Shown: in pieces, positions 19,930 to 28,757 of the stretch
Layout: each line of letters starts with the position of its first letter
How positions within the stretch are numbered: the stretch's first letter is position 1
From: Bradyrhizobium mercantei
Lineage (GTDB): Bacteria > Pseudomonadota > Alphaproteobacteria > Rhizobiales > Xanthobacteraceae
Length of the DNA stretch: 64,000 bases
NCBI RefSeq assembly: GCF_001982635.1
Contig: NZ_MKFI01000001.1
Span: forward strand, 948,891 to 1,012,890
Direction of reading: 5' to 3'
The notes under the pieces: generated by a model
What the model was told of the DNA's origin: nothing
Databases searched by the model: none
Seen by the model: the letters and a program-made list of their open reading frames with translations, nothing else
Position numbers and translations under genes: made by a program

Positions 19930-20355
19930 ATGGCCACCGTAAAGCTGCTCTCAGACGACGAACTCTCAGCCGAGGCACGCGCCGTGTTCGACGACATCCG
20001 CAAGGTGCGGAAGTCGGACTTCATCAACAATTTCTGGCGCGCGCTCGCGCATGATCCGAAGACGCTGCGGCGGACCTGGGAGAGCATCAAGGAGGTGATG
20101 GCGCCGGGTGCGCTCGATCCGAAGGTGAAGGAAATGCTCTACGTCGCGGTCTCGGTGGCGCATGGCTGCAGCTACTGCATCCATTCCCACACCGCGGCCG
20201 CCCGCGCCAAAGGCATGACCGACGCCGAGTATCAGGAAATGCTGGCGATCGTCGGCATGGCCGCCGAGACCAACCGGCTGGTCACCGCGCTCGGCGTGCC
20301 GGTGGACGACGCGTTCCTGGTCGGCGCACCGGCGGGGCAAAGCCAGGAGCCCTGA
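19930..20355 (+). CDS. AhpD-like carboxymuconolactone decarboxylase family protein
   Basis: A 141-residue all-helical protein with the complete AhpD-type active site: Glu68, eleven residues, Cys80-x2-Cys83 and His87 (KEMLYVAVSVAHGCSYCIHSH spans 67 onward). This arrangement supports a thiol peroxidase or disulfide-reductase role rather than lactone decarboxylation. An upstream in-frame start at 19873 is longer than the family, so the ATG at 19930 is used. It lies 71 bp after the exported hydrolase on the same strand and is convergent with the dehydrogenase E2 gene 21 bp away. Lipoylated E2 could in principle serve it as a reductant, as in the mycobacterial AhpD-DlaT pair (inference). Confidence 0.9.
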   Translation: MATVKLLSDDELSAEARAVFDDIRKVRKSDFINNFWRALAHDPKTLRRTWESIKEVMAPGALDPKVKEMLYVAVSVAHGCSYCIHSHTAAARAKGMTDAEYQEMLAIVGMAAETNRLVTALGVPVDDAFLVGAPAGQSQEP

Positions 20356-20376
20356 CGCTCTCGCGAATGAGTGATG

Positions 20377-21474
20377 TCACGAGGTGCGCTCGATGTCGGA
20401 TCTGAGGGCAACCAGGAAACGGGCCGCTTCGCCGCCCGTCACCACCCGATGGTCAAAGGTCAGCGATAACGGCAGCGTGCGCCGGACCGCAACCTGTCCC
20501 CGAAGCGCGACCACGCGCTCCGATATCCGCCCGGCGCCAACGATCGCCGTCTGCGGCGGCACGACGATGAGATTGGCAAACCGGCCTCCGATCATACCGA
20601 AATTCGATAACGTGATCGTCGCACCGCGCAGCTCTTCCGGGGGGATTGCGCGCGCGATTGCGTCAGCTCGCAGACGGTCGAGTCCAGCCCGCAGGTCTGA
20701 TACGGTCCGCTCCGCGACGTTGCGCAGCACGGGAACGATCAGGCCGCCGCCGGTGTCGACGGCGATACCGAGATCGATGCGCTCGATCAAGCGCCGTTCT
20801 CCCGCGCCGGAATGATACCAGGCATTGAGCGCGGGCTCCGCCTTGCAGGCGGCGGCGATCGCCCGCGCCAGGCGGATTGTCACATCCTCACCTTGCCGCC
20901 ACTCGTGGATATCAGCTTCATCGGTGACCGTTGCCGGGACGATTTCGGCGTGCGCTGCCGTCATGCGTTGGGCCATCGCGCGGCGCAAGCCACGCAGCGG
21001 CTCGGCGGGTCCGCCGTGAGACATCCGCTTCGCCGCCCTCTCGACATCGGCCCGCGTGATGGTGCCGCCGGGCCCCGTCGCCTCGACGAGATCGAGCGCG
21101 ACGTCAAGCTTGCGCGCCAGCGCGCGCACTGCCGGAAACACTTGAGCTCCCTGTCCGCCGGGCGGCGAAGCGGTAGCCGGCGCCGGCCGTTGCTCGCCAG
21201 TGCCGAGTTCGCCCACAATCGTGCCTGTGTCCTGCCCTGCGCCCTCGGCGAACTCCACGAGCGGCGCGCCGACCTTCACGATATCGCCCTTGGTACCGAA
21301 CAGGCGCGCGATCCGTCCGCTCGACGGCGCCGGTATCTCGACCACCGCCTTGTCGGTCTCGACCGAAACGAGCGGCTGATCGGTCACGACATGATCGCCC
21401 TCGTTGACGTACCAGGTGACGATCTCCGCTTCTTCAAGACCTTCACCAAGGTCGGGCAACGTGAACTGGCGCAT
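20377..21474 (-). CDS. 2-oxoacid dehydrogenase E2 (dihydrolipoamide acyltransferase)
   Basis: A 365-residue E2 core subunit. It has one lipoyl domain with the lipoylation motif ETDKAVVEIPAP near residue 43, a peripheral-subunit-binding segment (VRALARKLDVALDLVEATGPGGTITRADV in outline, near 118-146) and the catalytic acyltransferase domain. The active-site motif, usually HxxxDG, reads HRVVTGG here: the histidine is kept but the aspartate is threonine. The start at 21474 lies 20 bp after the E1beta stop; an alternative GTG at 21510 would overlap E1beta. It completes an E1alpha-E1beta-E2 operon of branched-chain type; no lipoamide dehydrogenase (E3) gene is adjacent. Confidence 0.9.
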   Translation of the reverse strand: MRQFTLPDLGEGLEEAEIVTWYVNEGDHVVTDQPLVSVETDKAVVEIPAPSSGRIARLFGTKGDIVKVGAPLVEFAEGAGQDTGTIVGELGTGEQRPAPATASPPGGQGAQVFPAVRALARKLDVALDLVEATGPGGTITRADVERAAKRMSHGGPAEPLRGLRRAMAQRMTAAHAEIVPATVTDEADIHEWRQGEDVTIRLARAIAAACKAEPALNAWYHSGAGERRLIERIDLGIAVDTGGGLIVPVLRNVAERTVSDLRAGLDRLRADAIARAIPPEELRGATITLSNFGMIGGRFANLIVVPPQTAIVGAGRISERVVALRGQVAVRRTLPLSLTFDHRVVTGGEAARFLVALRSDIERTS

Positions 21475-21494
21475 GGCACGAGATCCGTCGGTGT

Positions 21495-22475
21495 TCAGTT
21501 GTACTGGCACGCCTTTCGGGCTGCGGTCACGATGCGTCCGACCGACGGCAGGTAGCGTTGCTCGAGGCGGGCCATCGGGATGATCGTGTCGTAACCGGTG
21601 ACGCGGCTCACGGGTGCGAGCAGCGACGATAGTCCGCGCTCGGCAATCAGGGCTGCGATCTCCGCACCAAATCCGCCGGTGTGCGCGGCCTCGTGCACGA
21701 TGACGCAGCGCCCGGTCTTTGCGACCGAACCGAGCACGGTGTTTTCATCGTAGGGCTTGAGCGTGGCGAGGTCGATAACTTCGGCAGCGATACCCTCGTC
21801 GGCGAGCGCGTCCGCTGCGGCCATCGTTTCCTTCAGCATCGCGCCCCAGCTGATCAGCGTGACGTCGCGACCTTCCCTCAAGATAAAGGCGAGATCCAGC
21901 GGCAAAGCTTCGCCGTTGTCATCCACCTCGCCTTTCGCCGCGCGGTACAACCGCGTCGGCTCCAGGAAGACTACCGGATCGGGATCGCGGATCGCGGCGA
22001 GGAGAAGTCCATAGGCGCGCTCCGGCGACGAGGGCATGACGACACGCAGGCCAGGAATATGGGCGAGCATCGCCTCGGTGCTTTCGGAATGATGCTCGGG
22101 CGCGCGAATGCCGGCACCATGCGGCGTGCGCAGGACCATCGGACAGGTGAGCCGTCCCTGGGTACGGTTGCGCATCCGTGATGCGTGGTTCACCAGCTGA
22201 TCGAGACAGGGATAAATAAATCCCATGAACTGGATTTCGCCGACGGGCTTCAATCCCTGCGCGGCCATGCCGACACAGAGCCCGCTGATCAGGAGTTCGG
22301 CAAGCGGAGTATCGAGGACGCGCTCCGGACCAAAGCGCTCCTGCAAGCCGACGGTCGCGCGGAAGACGCCGCCATTGACGCCGACATCCTCGCCGAGCAC
22401 GACCACATCAGGATCATCCGCCATGGCGCGGCCGAGAGCCAGATTGATGGCTTCGACCAACGTGACTTCAGGCAT
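21495..22475 (-). CDS. 2-oxoacid dehydrogenase E1 beta subunit
   Basis: A 326-residue transketolase-like beta subunit of a branched-chain or pyruvate-type 2-oxoacid dehydrogenase. It pairs with E1alpha to decarboxylate the oxoacid using thiamine diphosphate. Landmarks are MPEVTLVEAINLAL at the start, VLGEDVGVNGGVFRAT, the RTPHGAGIRAPEHHSES segment and DLATLKPYDENTV. An upstream in-frame start exists, but the ATG at 22475 gives the family N-terminus and overlaps the E1alpha stop by 8 bp, indicating translational coupling. Substrate (branched-chain oxoacid, pyruvate or acetoin) cannot be fixed from sequence alone. Confidence 0.92.
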   Translation of the reverse strand: MPEVTLVEAINLALGRAMADDPDVVVLGEDVGVNGGVFRATVGLQERFGPERVLDTPLAELLISGLCVGMAAQGLKPVGEIQFMGFIYPCLDQLVNHASRMRNRTQGRLTCPMVLRTPHGAGIRAPEHHSESTEAMLAHIPGLRVVMPSSPERAYGLLLAAIRDPDPVVFLEPTRLYRAAKGEVDDNGEALPLDLAFILREGRDVTLISWGAMLKETMAAADALADEGIAAEVIDLATLKPYDENTVLGSVAKTGRCVIVHEAAHTGGFGAEIAALIAERGLSSLLAPVSRVTGYDTIIPMARLEQRYLPSVGRIVTAARKACQYN

Positions 22476-23565
22476 CGTCCTCCCCCGCGAGTTCGCGGCG
22501 CTGCTCGGCATACGCCTCGGGCAGCTCGGCATAGAGGTTGTCGAACATGGTTTCGGCTCGGCGCGGCGGCGTCTTCAGATAGCGCTCCACCGCCGCCTCG
22601 ATGCGCTCATGGCACTCGGCGGCAAGCTGCTCCTCTTCCGCCTTGGTCCACATCTTCCGACCGACGAGCAAGGACCTGAGCCGCGCGATCGGCTCTTCCT
22701 TCCAGTGCGCCTGCACTGCATCGGCCGAACGATAGCGCGATGCATCATCGGAGGTTGTGTGATCGCCGAGCCGGTAGGTCACCGCTTCGATGAAGTGAGG
22801 GCCCTTGCCGTCGCGGGCAGCGGCAATCGCCTCCTCTGCGGCGGCACGCATTGCCACCACGTCGCTTCCGTCCACCTGCTCGCCGCTGAACCCCGCGGCG
22901 ATGGCCTTCTGCGCCAGCGTCTCGGCCCCCGTCTGCAGCCGCAGCGGCACCGATATAGCCCATTGATTGTTGGTGGCGACGAACACGAGCGGCAATTTGT
23001 GAACGCCGGCGAAGTTCATGGCTTCGTAGACGTCGCCTTTCGAGGTCGCGCCGTCGCCGAACAGGCAGACGGCCACGCGTGGCTCCTTGCGCAGCTTCAG
23101 GGCATAGGCAACGCCGGCGGCGTGCGGCGCCTGTGATCCGACGGGAACGCAGAACGGGAAATCGTGGCGCGGACCGGAGAAGTGATTGCCTCGTTCATCG
23201 CCGCCCCAGAACAGCAGGATCTCCTCCGGCTTGACGCCACGCCAGAGCAACGCGCCGTTGTCGCGATAAGAGGGCAGCAGAACGTCATCTTCCCGCATCG
23301 CACTCGCGATGCCGACCGACACCGCCTCCTGGCCGAGCGAAACGGCATAGGTTCCAAGTCGACCGGTGCGCTGCAACGCAACAGCCTTTCGGTCAAACAG
23401 GCGCAAGAGCACCATCGACCGGTAAAGTTCGACGAGCAGTCGGGCATCTGTAGCGAAGGCGGGAAGCGGCCGGTCTATCGAGCCGTCGGGCGCGAGGTAA
23501 TTGCGGCGGCGCACCTCAAAGCGCGCAATGACGGGGAGCTCCTCGTTTGCTCTCTTACTGGCCAC
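22468..23565 (-). CDS. 2-oxoacid dehydrogenase E1 alpha subunit
   Basis: A 365-residue thiamine-diphosphate-binding subunit with the TPP motif GDGATSKGDVYEAMNFA and the downstream ATNNQWAISVP. The SYRDNGALLWRG segment and overall length are typical of branched-chain 2-oxoacid dehydrogenase alpha chains. The frame is open for 46 further codons, but the GTG at 23565 follows a CAGGAG ribosome site at proper spacing and begins MASKRANEELPV, so it is chosen. It is the first gene of a three-gene operon with E1beta and E2, opposite a 389-bp gap and the divergent GYD-domain gene. Confidence 0.92.
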   Translation of the reverse strand: MASKRANEELPVIARFEVRRRNYLAPDGSIDRPLPAFATDARLLVELYRSMVLLRLFDRKAVALQRTGRLGTYAVSLGQEAVSVGIASAMREDDVLLPSYRDNGALLWRGVKPEEILLFWGGDERGNHFSGPRHDFPFCVPVGSQAPHAAGVAYALKLRKEPRVAVCLFGDGATSKGDVYEAMNFAGVHKLPLVFVATNNQWAISVPLRLQTGAETLAQKAIAAGFSGEQVDGSDVVAMRAAAEEAIAAARDGKGPHFIEAVTYRLGDHTTSDDASRYRSADAVQAHWKEEPIARLRSLLVGRKMWTKAEEEQLAAECHERIEAAVERYLKTPPRRAETMFDNLYAELPEAYAEQRRELAGEDDA

Positions 23566-23954
23566 GCGCTCACTCCTGGAGCGGTTCTGCCTCCCACGTT
23601 CAAATATTTGGTGTTCGGGCCGCAACGATGCAATACCGCCGCAGCTTTCTCTCATGGCTTCTCTCTCGGCGTGCGCGTCGACGGCCGAGCCTCGCTGCCG
23701 CACTCCCGATCACAACGCGAGAAGCCCTCTTTCTCGAACAAGCGACGTGGCGTAATCTACACCAAGCTGCCCTTTGAGACGGGACGGGCCGACGTCGCCG
23801 TTTGAAGGAACGGGTGGTGGTCAGGCCGTCGGCAGGCATTTCAGTCTGACTGCAGCGCCTGCCTTATGTGGCGCTCCCTCAACTTCAACGTCAAGCAAGT
23901 TGGCCTGCCGCGCACGCGGCAGACAAGGGAAATGCATAACCCTTGGAGGACGAC
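23566..23954. other. 389-bp divergent intergenic region between E1alpha and the GYD-domain gene
   Basis: No convincing gene is present; small open frames here have no ribosome sites and poor coding character. It must hold the promoters of the dehydrogenase operon and of the GYD gene. A near-perfect 8-bp hairpin (CTGCCGCG, 2-nt loop, CGCGGCAG) lies at 23905-23922, just before the GYD ribosome site. No clear operator for an Lrp-type regulator was found. Confidence 0.5.
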
Positions 23955-24248
23955 ATGGCGACATTCATATTGAGGATCGACTGGACCGACCAAGGAATTC
24001 GTAATGTCAAGGAAGCTCCCAAGCGCAGCAGAGCGGCGCGAGAACTCGCCCAGAAGCTCGGTGTCGAAATCAAGGAGGTCTATCTCACCTCCGGCGAGCA
24101 TGACATTCTTCTCCTCGCCGAGGCGCCCCTCGGCGACAACATTACAAAGCTCGCGCTTGCCCTCAGCTCAATGGGAAACATTCGGACCTGCACCTCGCGG
24201 GCGTGGCCTGAGGCCGAGTGGACCAAGCTGATATCCGAGCTCCCGTAG
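23955..24248 (+). CDS. GYD domain-containing protein
   Basis: A 97-residue GYD-family protein: a small alpha/beta, dimeric ferredoxin-like fold. The N-terminus MATFILRIDWTDQGIRNVKEAPKR and the central VYLTSGEHDILLLAEAP are characteristic (the classical GxYD motif is represented by SGEHD). The ATG at 23955 follows GGAGGA; a TTG four codons upstream is less likely. Function of the family is unknown. It is divergent from the 2-oxoacid dehydrogenase operon and has no same-strand partner. Confidence 0.85.
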   Translation: MATFILRIDWTDQGIRNVKEAPKRSRAARELAQKLGVEIKEVYLTSGEHDILLLAEAPLGDNITKLALALSSMGNIRTCTSRAWPEAEWTKLISELP

Positions 24249-24438
24249 CGGCTTCGGATATCCCAATGGATCCCTACGCGGTCTGACTGACGGGTGCCGC
24301 CGCAACCTTGACACCCGGCGATCAGCGCGGAGACGCGGGTGCGCAGGAGCAGCTACCCGCTCCTGGTCGCGTGAATGAGTGAAGACGCGAAACGCACGCG
24401 GGCGACGGCGCATGTCATCGCCAGCGGAGCAGTATGCG

Positions 24439-26034
24439 CTACTTGTCCAGCCACACATCCTCGAAACGCAGATTGTTGTACTGGCTGTTGTCGTGCGGAT
24501 GAAAATTCTTCACGTAGGGCTGCCAGCAATTGCCCGCCGATGAGTGCAGGATGACCGGCCGCGCGGCGTCGTCGACCAGCAGCCGCTCGATGTCGAACAC
24601 GATCTTGCGCCGCTTGTCCTTGTCGACCTCGCGCGACTGCGCCGCCAGCAATTTATCGACCTCGGCATTGCAATACTGGGTGTAGTTGCGCTCCGAATTG
24701 CAGGAATAGTTCTCGACCAGATTGCCGTCGGGATCGTCGACGCTGACGCCGGTGACGTTGAGGCCGATCGTGTAGTCCTTGCGCTGCAGCCGCGAATACC
24801 AGCGCGGCGTGTCGAGGATGTCGAGCTCGGCTATGATGTAGATCTTCTTCAGCTGATCGGCGAGGATCACCGCCGGGTCGCGATAGGTCGGCAGATTGCG
24901 GGTCTGGATCTTGATCGACAGCGGCTTGGCGTCGCTGTAGCCGAGCTTCTGCATGATCGTCTGCGCGTCCGCGAGGTTGTTCTCGGTGTCGGGGCCATAG
25001 CCCATCAGCGTCGACAGGATCTCCGGCGGCATGCCCCACTCGCCTTCCGGCTTCGCCTGCATCGCGCCGCCGAGCCGCCCGGTGCCCTCGAACAGAATGC
25101 TGTTGAAGGCCTTGCGATCCAGAGCCAGCGACATCGCCTTGCGGATATCGGGATTGTCGAACGGCGGATTGACGCGATTGACGAGCAGATTGATCTGCAG
25201 ATTGGTCGATGTCATCTCGCAGATCGCGTTCGGCGCGCGCGCCTTGACGTCCTTCATCAGGGGAATGCTGACGTCGGACGGAAAGGTAATGTCGTAGTCG
25301 CCGGTCGCGAACGCCAGCATGCGCGTGGCACGGCTGTCGATCGAGCGCACGGTGATCTCATCGAGATAGGGTCGGTCCTTCTTGAAGTAATCGGGATTTC
25401 GCACCAGACGGATGGAGTCTCCGCGCCGGAACTCGACGAATTTGAACGGCCCGGTGCCAACAGGCTTGGTGCGCATCACCTGCTGCGGGACATGGCAGGG
25501 ATAGACCACCGAGAAGGCGCTGGCCAGCAGCGCCAGCAGGCCGGGCTGCGGCTCGGTCAATTCGAAGGTCGCCTCATCGTCCCCATTGATGCTGACGTCT
25601 TTCAGCTTCGAGTACCAGACCTTGCGCGGATTGCGCTTGAAATCCTGAGTCTCGCTCTTGCCGATCAGCATCCGCCAGGTGCATTGCACGTCCTTCGCCG
25701 TGAACGGCTGCCCGTCGTGCCATTTCACGCCGTGGCGCAGCTTGAAGGTGAGCTTTGTGTTGGTGGAATCCCACGACCAGCTCTCGGCAAGATCGGGGAT
25801 CACGGTGTCGATGCTCTCGTGCACCTTGGCCGGATCGAACACCACGAGGTTGTTGAACACCGCCGCAAACGGCATCACCGAGGCGATGGTGGACTCCTCG
25901 AGCAGCGAGGTCGAGGGCGGATTGTCGTTGTGATAGAGCCGCAGCGTGCCGCCCTTCTTCTGCGCCGAAGCCGGACCCGTAGCCATTGCTGCGATGCCCA
26001 ACGCCACGACAAATGCAGACAGTTTGAGCGACAT
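24439..26034 (-). CDS. Peptide-type ABC transporter substrate-binding protein (SBP family 5), orphan
   Basis: A 531-residue periplasmic solute-binding protein of the DppA/OppA class. The N-terminus MSLKLSAFVVALGIAAMA ending near ASAQ is a clear signal peptide, and the mature part includes TLRLYHNDNPPS, VKWHDGQPFTAKDV and the DPDGNLVENY segment. The frame runs 79 codons further upstream, but the ATG at 26034 follows GGGAGG and starts the signal sequence. No permease or ATPase genes flank it, so it is an orphan receptor unless it serves a transporter such as the fused ATPase at the left edge. Ligand unknown. Confidence 0.92.
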   Translation of the reverse strand: MSLKLSAFVVALGIAAMATGPASAQKKGGTLRLYHNDNPPSTSLLEESTIASVMPFAAVFNNLVVFDPAKVHESIDTVIPDLAESWSWDSTNTKLTFKLRHGVKWHDGQPFTAKDVQCTWRMLIGKSETQDFKRNPRKVWYSKLKDVSINGDDEATFELTEPQPGLLALLASAFSVVYPCHVPQQVMRTKPVGTGPFKFVEFRRGDSIRLVRNPDYFKKDRPYLDEITVRSIDSRATRMLAFATGDYDITFPSDVSIPLMKDVKARAPNAICEMTSTNLQINLLVNRVNPPFDNPDIRKAMSLALDRKAFNSILFEGTGRLGGAMQAKPEGEWGMPPEILSTLMGYGPDTENNLADAQTIMQKLGYSDAKPLSIKIQTRNLPTYRDPAVILADQLKKIYIIAELDILDTPRWYSRLQRKDYTIGLNVTGVSVDDPDGNLVENYSCNSERNYTQYCNAEVDKLLAAQSREVDKDKRRKIVFDIERLLVDDAARPVILHSSAGNCWQPYVKNFHPHDNSQYNNLRFEDVWLDK

Positions 26035-26252
26035 TCTCGCCTCCCGGAATTTCTTGTTGTTGTCGGCCGAAAACAGTCGAGCACAACGCCCTGCACGCCG
26101 CAACGACGGCAATATCAGCACATTGCGGGCTGCATATAACGCAGAGCACGCGCCGGTCGTCGCGCCCCGTATTTTCACGCCCCCGATCGACCGTGAACCT
26201 GCCCGGCGATTGCCCCCACTAAGGATTGTCAACCCACGGCACGGCTCATTCG

Positions 26253-26705
26253 ATGACTGCTTCTGTCGCACAATCCCGCCGGCTTGGAATGATCGGCAGC
26301 CTGGTCGGCCTGCTGGCCCTGATCGCGGCGGTGCTGCCGCACTGGATCGTGCCGGTACTCGATCCGCCCCCGCCGATCGATCAGGTGGTGGTCGACACCG
26401 GGCACAGGATCAAGGATCGCCTGCTCGCCCGCAAGCAGGGCATCGAATACCAGGCGCCGCAGCGCGAGACGTCGATCGGCGACCGCCTGCGCGGTGGATC
26501 TTCGCTGGCGGCGATCTCGTTCGGCCTGCTCGCCATTGCGTTGTCCGTGTTCGCGTTGATCTTCCGCGAGGAGAAGCTGCTTGCCGCGGTGTCCGGCGCG
26601 CTTGGCGTCGGCGCCATCGCGGTCGAGATTTCAATCGTCCTGATCGGCGCGTTGATCGTGATCGCGATCATCTATGCCGTGATGGACCACATCGACCTGT
26701 TCTGA
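26253..26705 (+). CDS. Hypothetical membrane protein
   Basis: A 150-residue protein not recognised as a named family. Three hydrophobic stretches are visible: about residues 13-31, 82-103 and 107-140 (ending IVIAIIYAVMDHIDLF). A charged loop of about 50 residues, DTGHRIKDRLLARKQGIEY, separates the first two. A TTG nine codons upstream is in frame, but the ATG at 26253 is preferred. It is divergent from the binding-protein gene and lies 196 bp before the Anbu peptidase gene on the same strand, so it could share its transcript. Function unknown. Confidence 0.75.
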   Translation: MTASVAQSRRLGMIGSLVGLLALIAAVLPHWIVPVLDPPPPIDQVVVDTGHRIKDRLLARKQGIEYQAPQRETSIGDRLRGGSSLAAISFGLLAIALSVFALIFREEKLLAAVSGALGVGAIAVEISIVLIGALIVIAIIYAVMDHIDLF

Positions 26706-26901
26706 GCCGGCGCGCTCACCGAACCGTTGAAAAGCCCGCCCTGCCGGCCCGCGGCTTGGGACGACCGGCTTTCCCAGCCGAAAATTCCCGCGATTTCGTC
26801 CCATTCCTCGGATCCCGCGTTGCGGGGAATTGGGGTTGGATGCATGCTCGAAATTGGCTACTAGTCTCACGCCGAGAAACTCGGACCGTTGGGGACTGGA
26901 A

Positions 26902-27663
26902 ATGACCTATTGCTGCGGAATTCTGGTGCGCGACGGCCTCGTCATGATCGCCGATACCCGCACCAATGCCGGCCTCGACAACGTCTCGACCTTCCGCAAG
27001 CTGCACATCTTCGAAAAGCCGGGCGATCGCATCATGGCGATCGCCAGCGCCGGCAATCTCGCCATCAGCCAGTCGGTGCTGTCGACCCTGACCGAAGGCA
27101 TGGAAGACCCGCACACCGGCGAGCTCGAGACCCTGATGAATGCGCCGACCATGTTCCAGGCGGCGCAGCGGATCGGGCGCGCCATCCGCGCGGTGCATGC
27201 CACCGAGGGCGATGCGCTGCGCGCCGAGGATATCTCGTTCGACGTCTCGTTCCTGTTCGGCGGGCAGATCAAGGGCTCGCGGATGCGCCTGTTCATGGTC
27301 TACACCGCCGGCAACTTCATCGAGTGCACCACCGACACGCCGTATTTGCAGATCGGCGAGCACAAATACGGCAAGCCGGTGCTCGACCGCGCCATGCATT
27401 ACGACGTCGAGCTCTATGAGGCGCTCAAGACCGGCCTGATCTCGATGGACTCGACGATGCGCTCCAATCTCGGCGTCGGCCTGCCGATCGACGTGCTGGT
27501 GGTGCGCACCGACGCCTGCGAGGCCGACCTCAACCACCGCATCGAGGCCGGCGAGCCCTATTTCCACGATCTGCGCTCGCGCTGGTCGGCGGCGCTGCGC
27601 GCGGCGCATCAGAACATTCCACGTCCACCCTACAAGAACGAAACCGAAGCAAAAACCAAGTAA
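26902..27663 (+). CDS. Anbu (ancestral beta-subunit) proteasome-like peptidase
   Basis: A 253-residue Ntn-hydrolase of the Anbu/BPH group (COG3484). The start MTYCCGILVRDGLVMIADTR matches the family, placing a nucleophile threonine directly after the initiator Met, with Asp18 and Lys33 at the usual catalytic distances (Asp17 and Lys32 after Met removal). STFRKLHIFEKPGDRIMAIASAGNLA follows in the usual order. An upstream frame extension is ignored. Anbu forms helical or lock-washer assemblies, and its genomic partners are the permuted ATP-grasp, alpha-E and transglutaminase genes, here 8 kb upstream at 15586-18963 on the same strand. An SDR gene follows after 14 bp. Confidence 0.93.
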   Translation: MTYCCGILVRDGLVMIADTRTNAGLDNVSTFRKLHIFEKPGDRIMAIASAGNLAISQSVLSTLTEGMEDPHTGELETLMNAPTMFQAAQRIGRAIRAVHATEGDALRAEDISFDVSFLFGGQIKGSRMRLFMVYTAGNFIECTTDTPYLQIGEHKYGKPVLDRAMHYDVELYEALKTGLISMDSTMRSNLGVGLPIDVLVVRTDACEADLNHRIEAGEPYFHDLRSRWSAALRAAHQNIPRPPYKNETEAKTK

Positions 27664-27677
27664 GAGGAAACTGAGAG

Positions 27678-28439
27678 ATGACTGAGGCAACCAGCAAGAT
27701 CGCGCTCGTGACCGGCGCCGGCACCGGCGTCGGACGCGCCGCGTCGCTCGCCTTGATGGACAAGGGCTACACCGTGGTGCTCGCCGGGCGCCGCATCGAG
27801 ATGCTGGAGGAGACCGCCAAGCTCGGCCCCGCCGGCAAGAGCCTGTGCGTCTCGGCCGACATGGCCAACCCGGCCGCGATCGCCGCGCTGTTCGACAAGG
27901 TGAAGGCGACCTACGGCCGGCTCGACGTGCTGTTCAACAATGCCGGCATGGGCGCGCCGCCGGTGAACTTCGAGGACCTGCCGCTCGAGCAGTGGCAGGC
28001 CGTGGTCAACACCAACCTCACCGCGCCGTTCCTGTGCACCCAGCACGCCTTCCGCATCATGAAGGACCAGACGCCGCGCGGCGGCCGCATCATCAACAAC
28101 GGCTCGATCTCGGCGCACGCGCCGCGGCCGTTCTCGGCGGCCTACACCTCGACCAAGCACGCCATCACCGGCCTGACCAAGGCTTCCAACCTCGACGGCC
28201 GGATGTATGACATCGCGGTCGGCCAGGTCGATATCGGCAATGCCGCGACCCCGATGACCGACCGCATGGTCAACGGCCCCGGCGTGCTGCAGCCGGACGG
28301 CACCACCAAGCACGAGCCGCGCATGGACGCGAAAGCGGTCGGCGATGCCGTCGCCTACATGGCCGGCCTGCCGCTCGACGCCAACGTGCTGTTCATGACG
28401 GTGATGGCGACCAAGATGCCGTTCGTCGGCCGGGGCTGA
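27678..28439 (+). CDS. Short-chain dehydrogenase/reductase (SDR)
   Basis: A 253-residue classical SDR. The cofactor motif [10 protein letters not shown] is at 11-20, NNAG at 87-90, and the catalytic set Ser143, Tyr156 and Lys160 is intact (AAYTSTKHA). GRR after the second beta strand suggests NADP(H) preference. The AGAGGAAAC-type ribosome site precedes the ATG. The gene starts 14 bp after the Anbu stop, so the two are likely co-transcribed, although an SDR is not a known member of the Anbu set. Substrate unknown. Confidence 0.92.
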   Translation: MTEATSKIALVTGAGTGVGRAASLALMDKGYTVVLAGRRIEMLEETAKLGPAGKSLCVSADMANPAAIAALFDKVKATYGRLDVLFNNAGMGAPPVNFEDLPLEQWQAVVNTNLTAPFLCTQHAFRIMKDQTPRGGRIINNGSISAHAPRPFSAAYTSTKHAITGLTKASNLDGRMYDIAVGQVDIGNAATPMTDRMVNGPGVLQPDGTTKHEPRMDAKAVGDAVAYMAGLPLDANVLFMTVMATKMPFVGRG

Positions 28440-28480
28440 TCTTCCCCTTCTCCCGCGTGCGGCAGGGCTATCACGATGGC

Positions 28481-28503
28481 ATGGCCGGGCTTGTCCCGGC
28501 CAT
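28481..28503. repeat. Palindromic unit, family C
   Basis: A perfect inverted repeat: ATGGCCGGG, a CTTGT loop, then CCCGGCCAT. The same unit recurs in longer form at 32981-33066 and degenerately at 17991-18082. It stands 40 bp after the SDR stop and may serve as a transcript end. Confidence 0.65.
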
Positions 28504-28683
28504 CGCGTTGCAGGGGCACGGTCAAAATATCGAAAACAACCCCATGCAAAGGTGCCGGCGGCGGCCGGCGTCCGAGCGGGCGGCTTGACACGTCGGGCAA
28601 CTCAGCAGTATATTTCTATTATTCCGAAACTACGCAGGCCGCCGAGCCTCCACGGAGACGGTGAGAGACGAGCTCGTGGAGAG

Positions 28684-28737
28684 TCCCCCTCACCCGCCGC
28701 TTCGCGTCGACCTCTCCCCGCAAGCGGGGCGAGGTGA
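28684..28737. repeat. Interspersed repeat, family B (half copy)
   Basis: This is the right-hand half of the element seen complete at 13911-14068: TCCCCCTCACCCGCCGC through ACCTCTCCCCGCAAGC to GGGGCGAGGTG. It lies in the 447-bp gap between the convergent SDR and MFS genes, which holds only repeats and no supported gene. Confidence 0.7.
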
Positions 28738-28757
28738 AGAGCAGAGCTTTGACCACC

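Noticed and set aside
24544..26139. 531-residue plus-strand frame opposite the peptide-binding protein
   Set aside because: Antisense shadow; low-complexity and without homology to any family I recognise.
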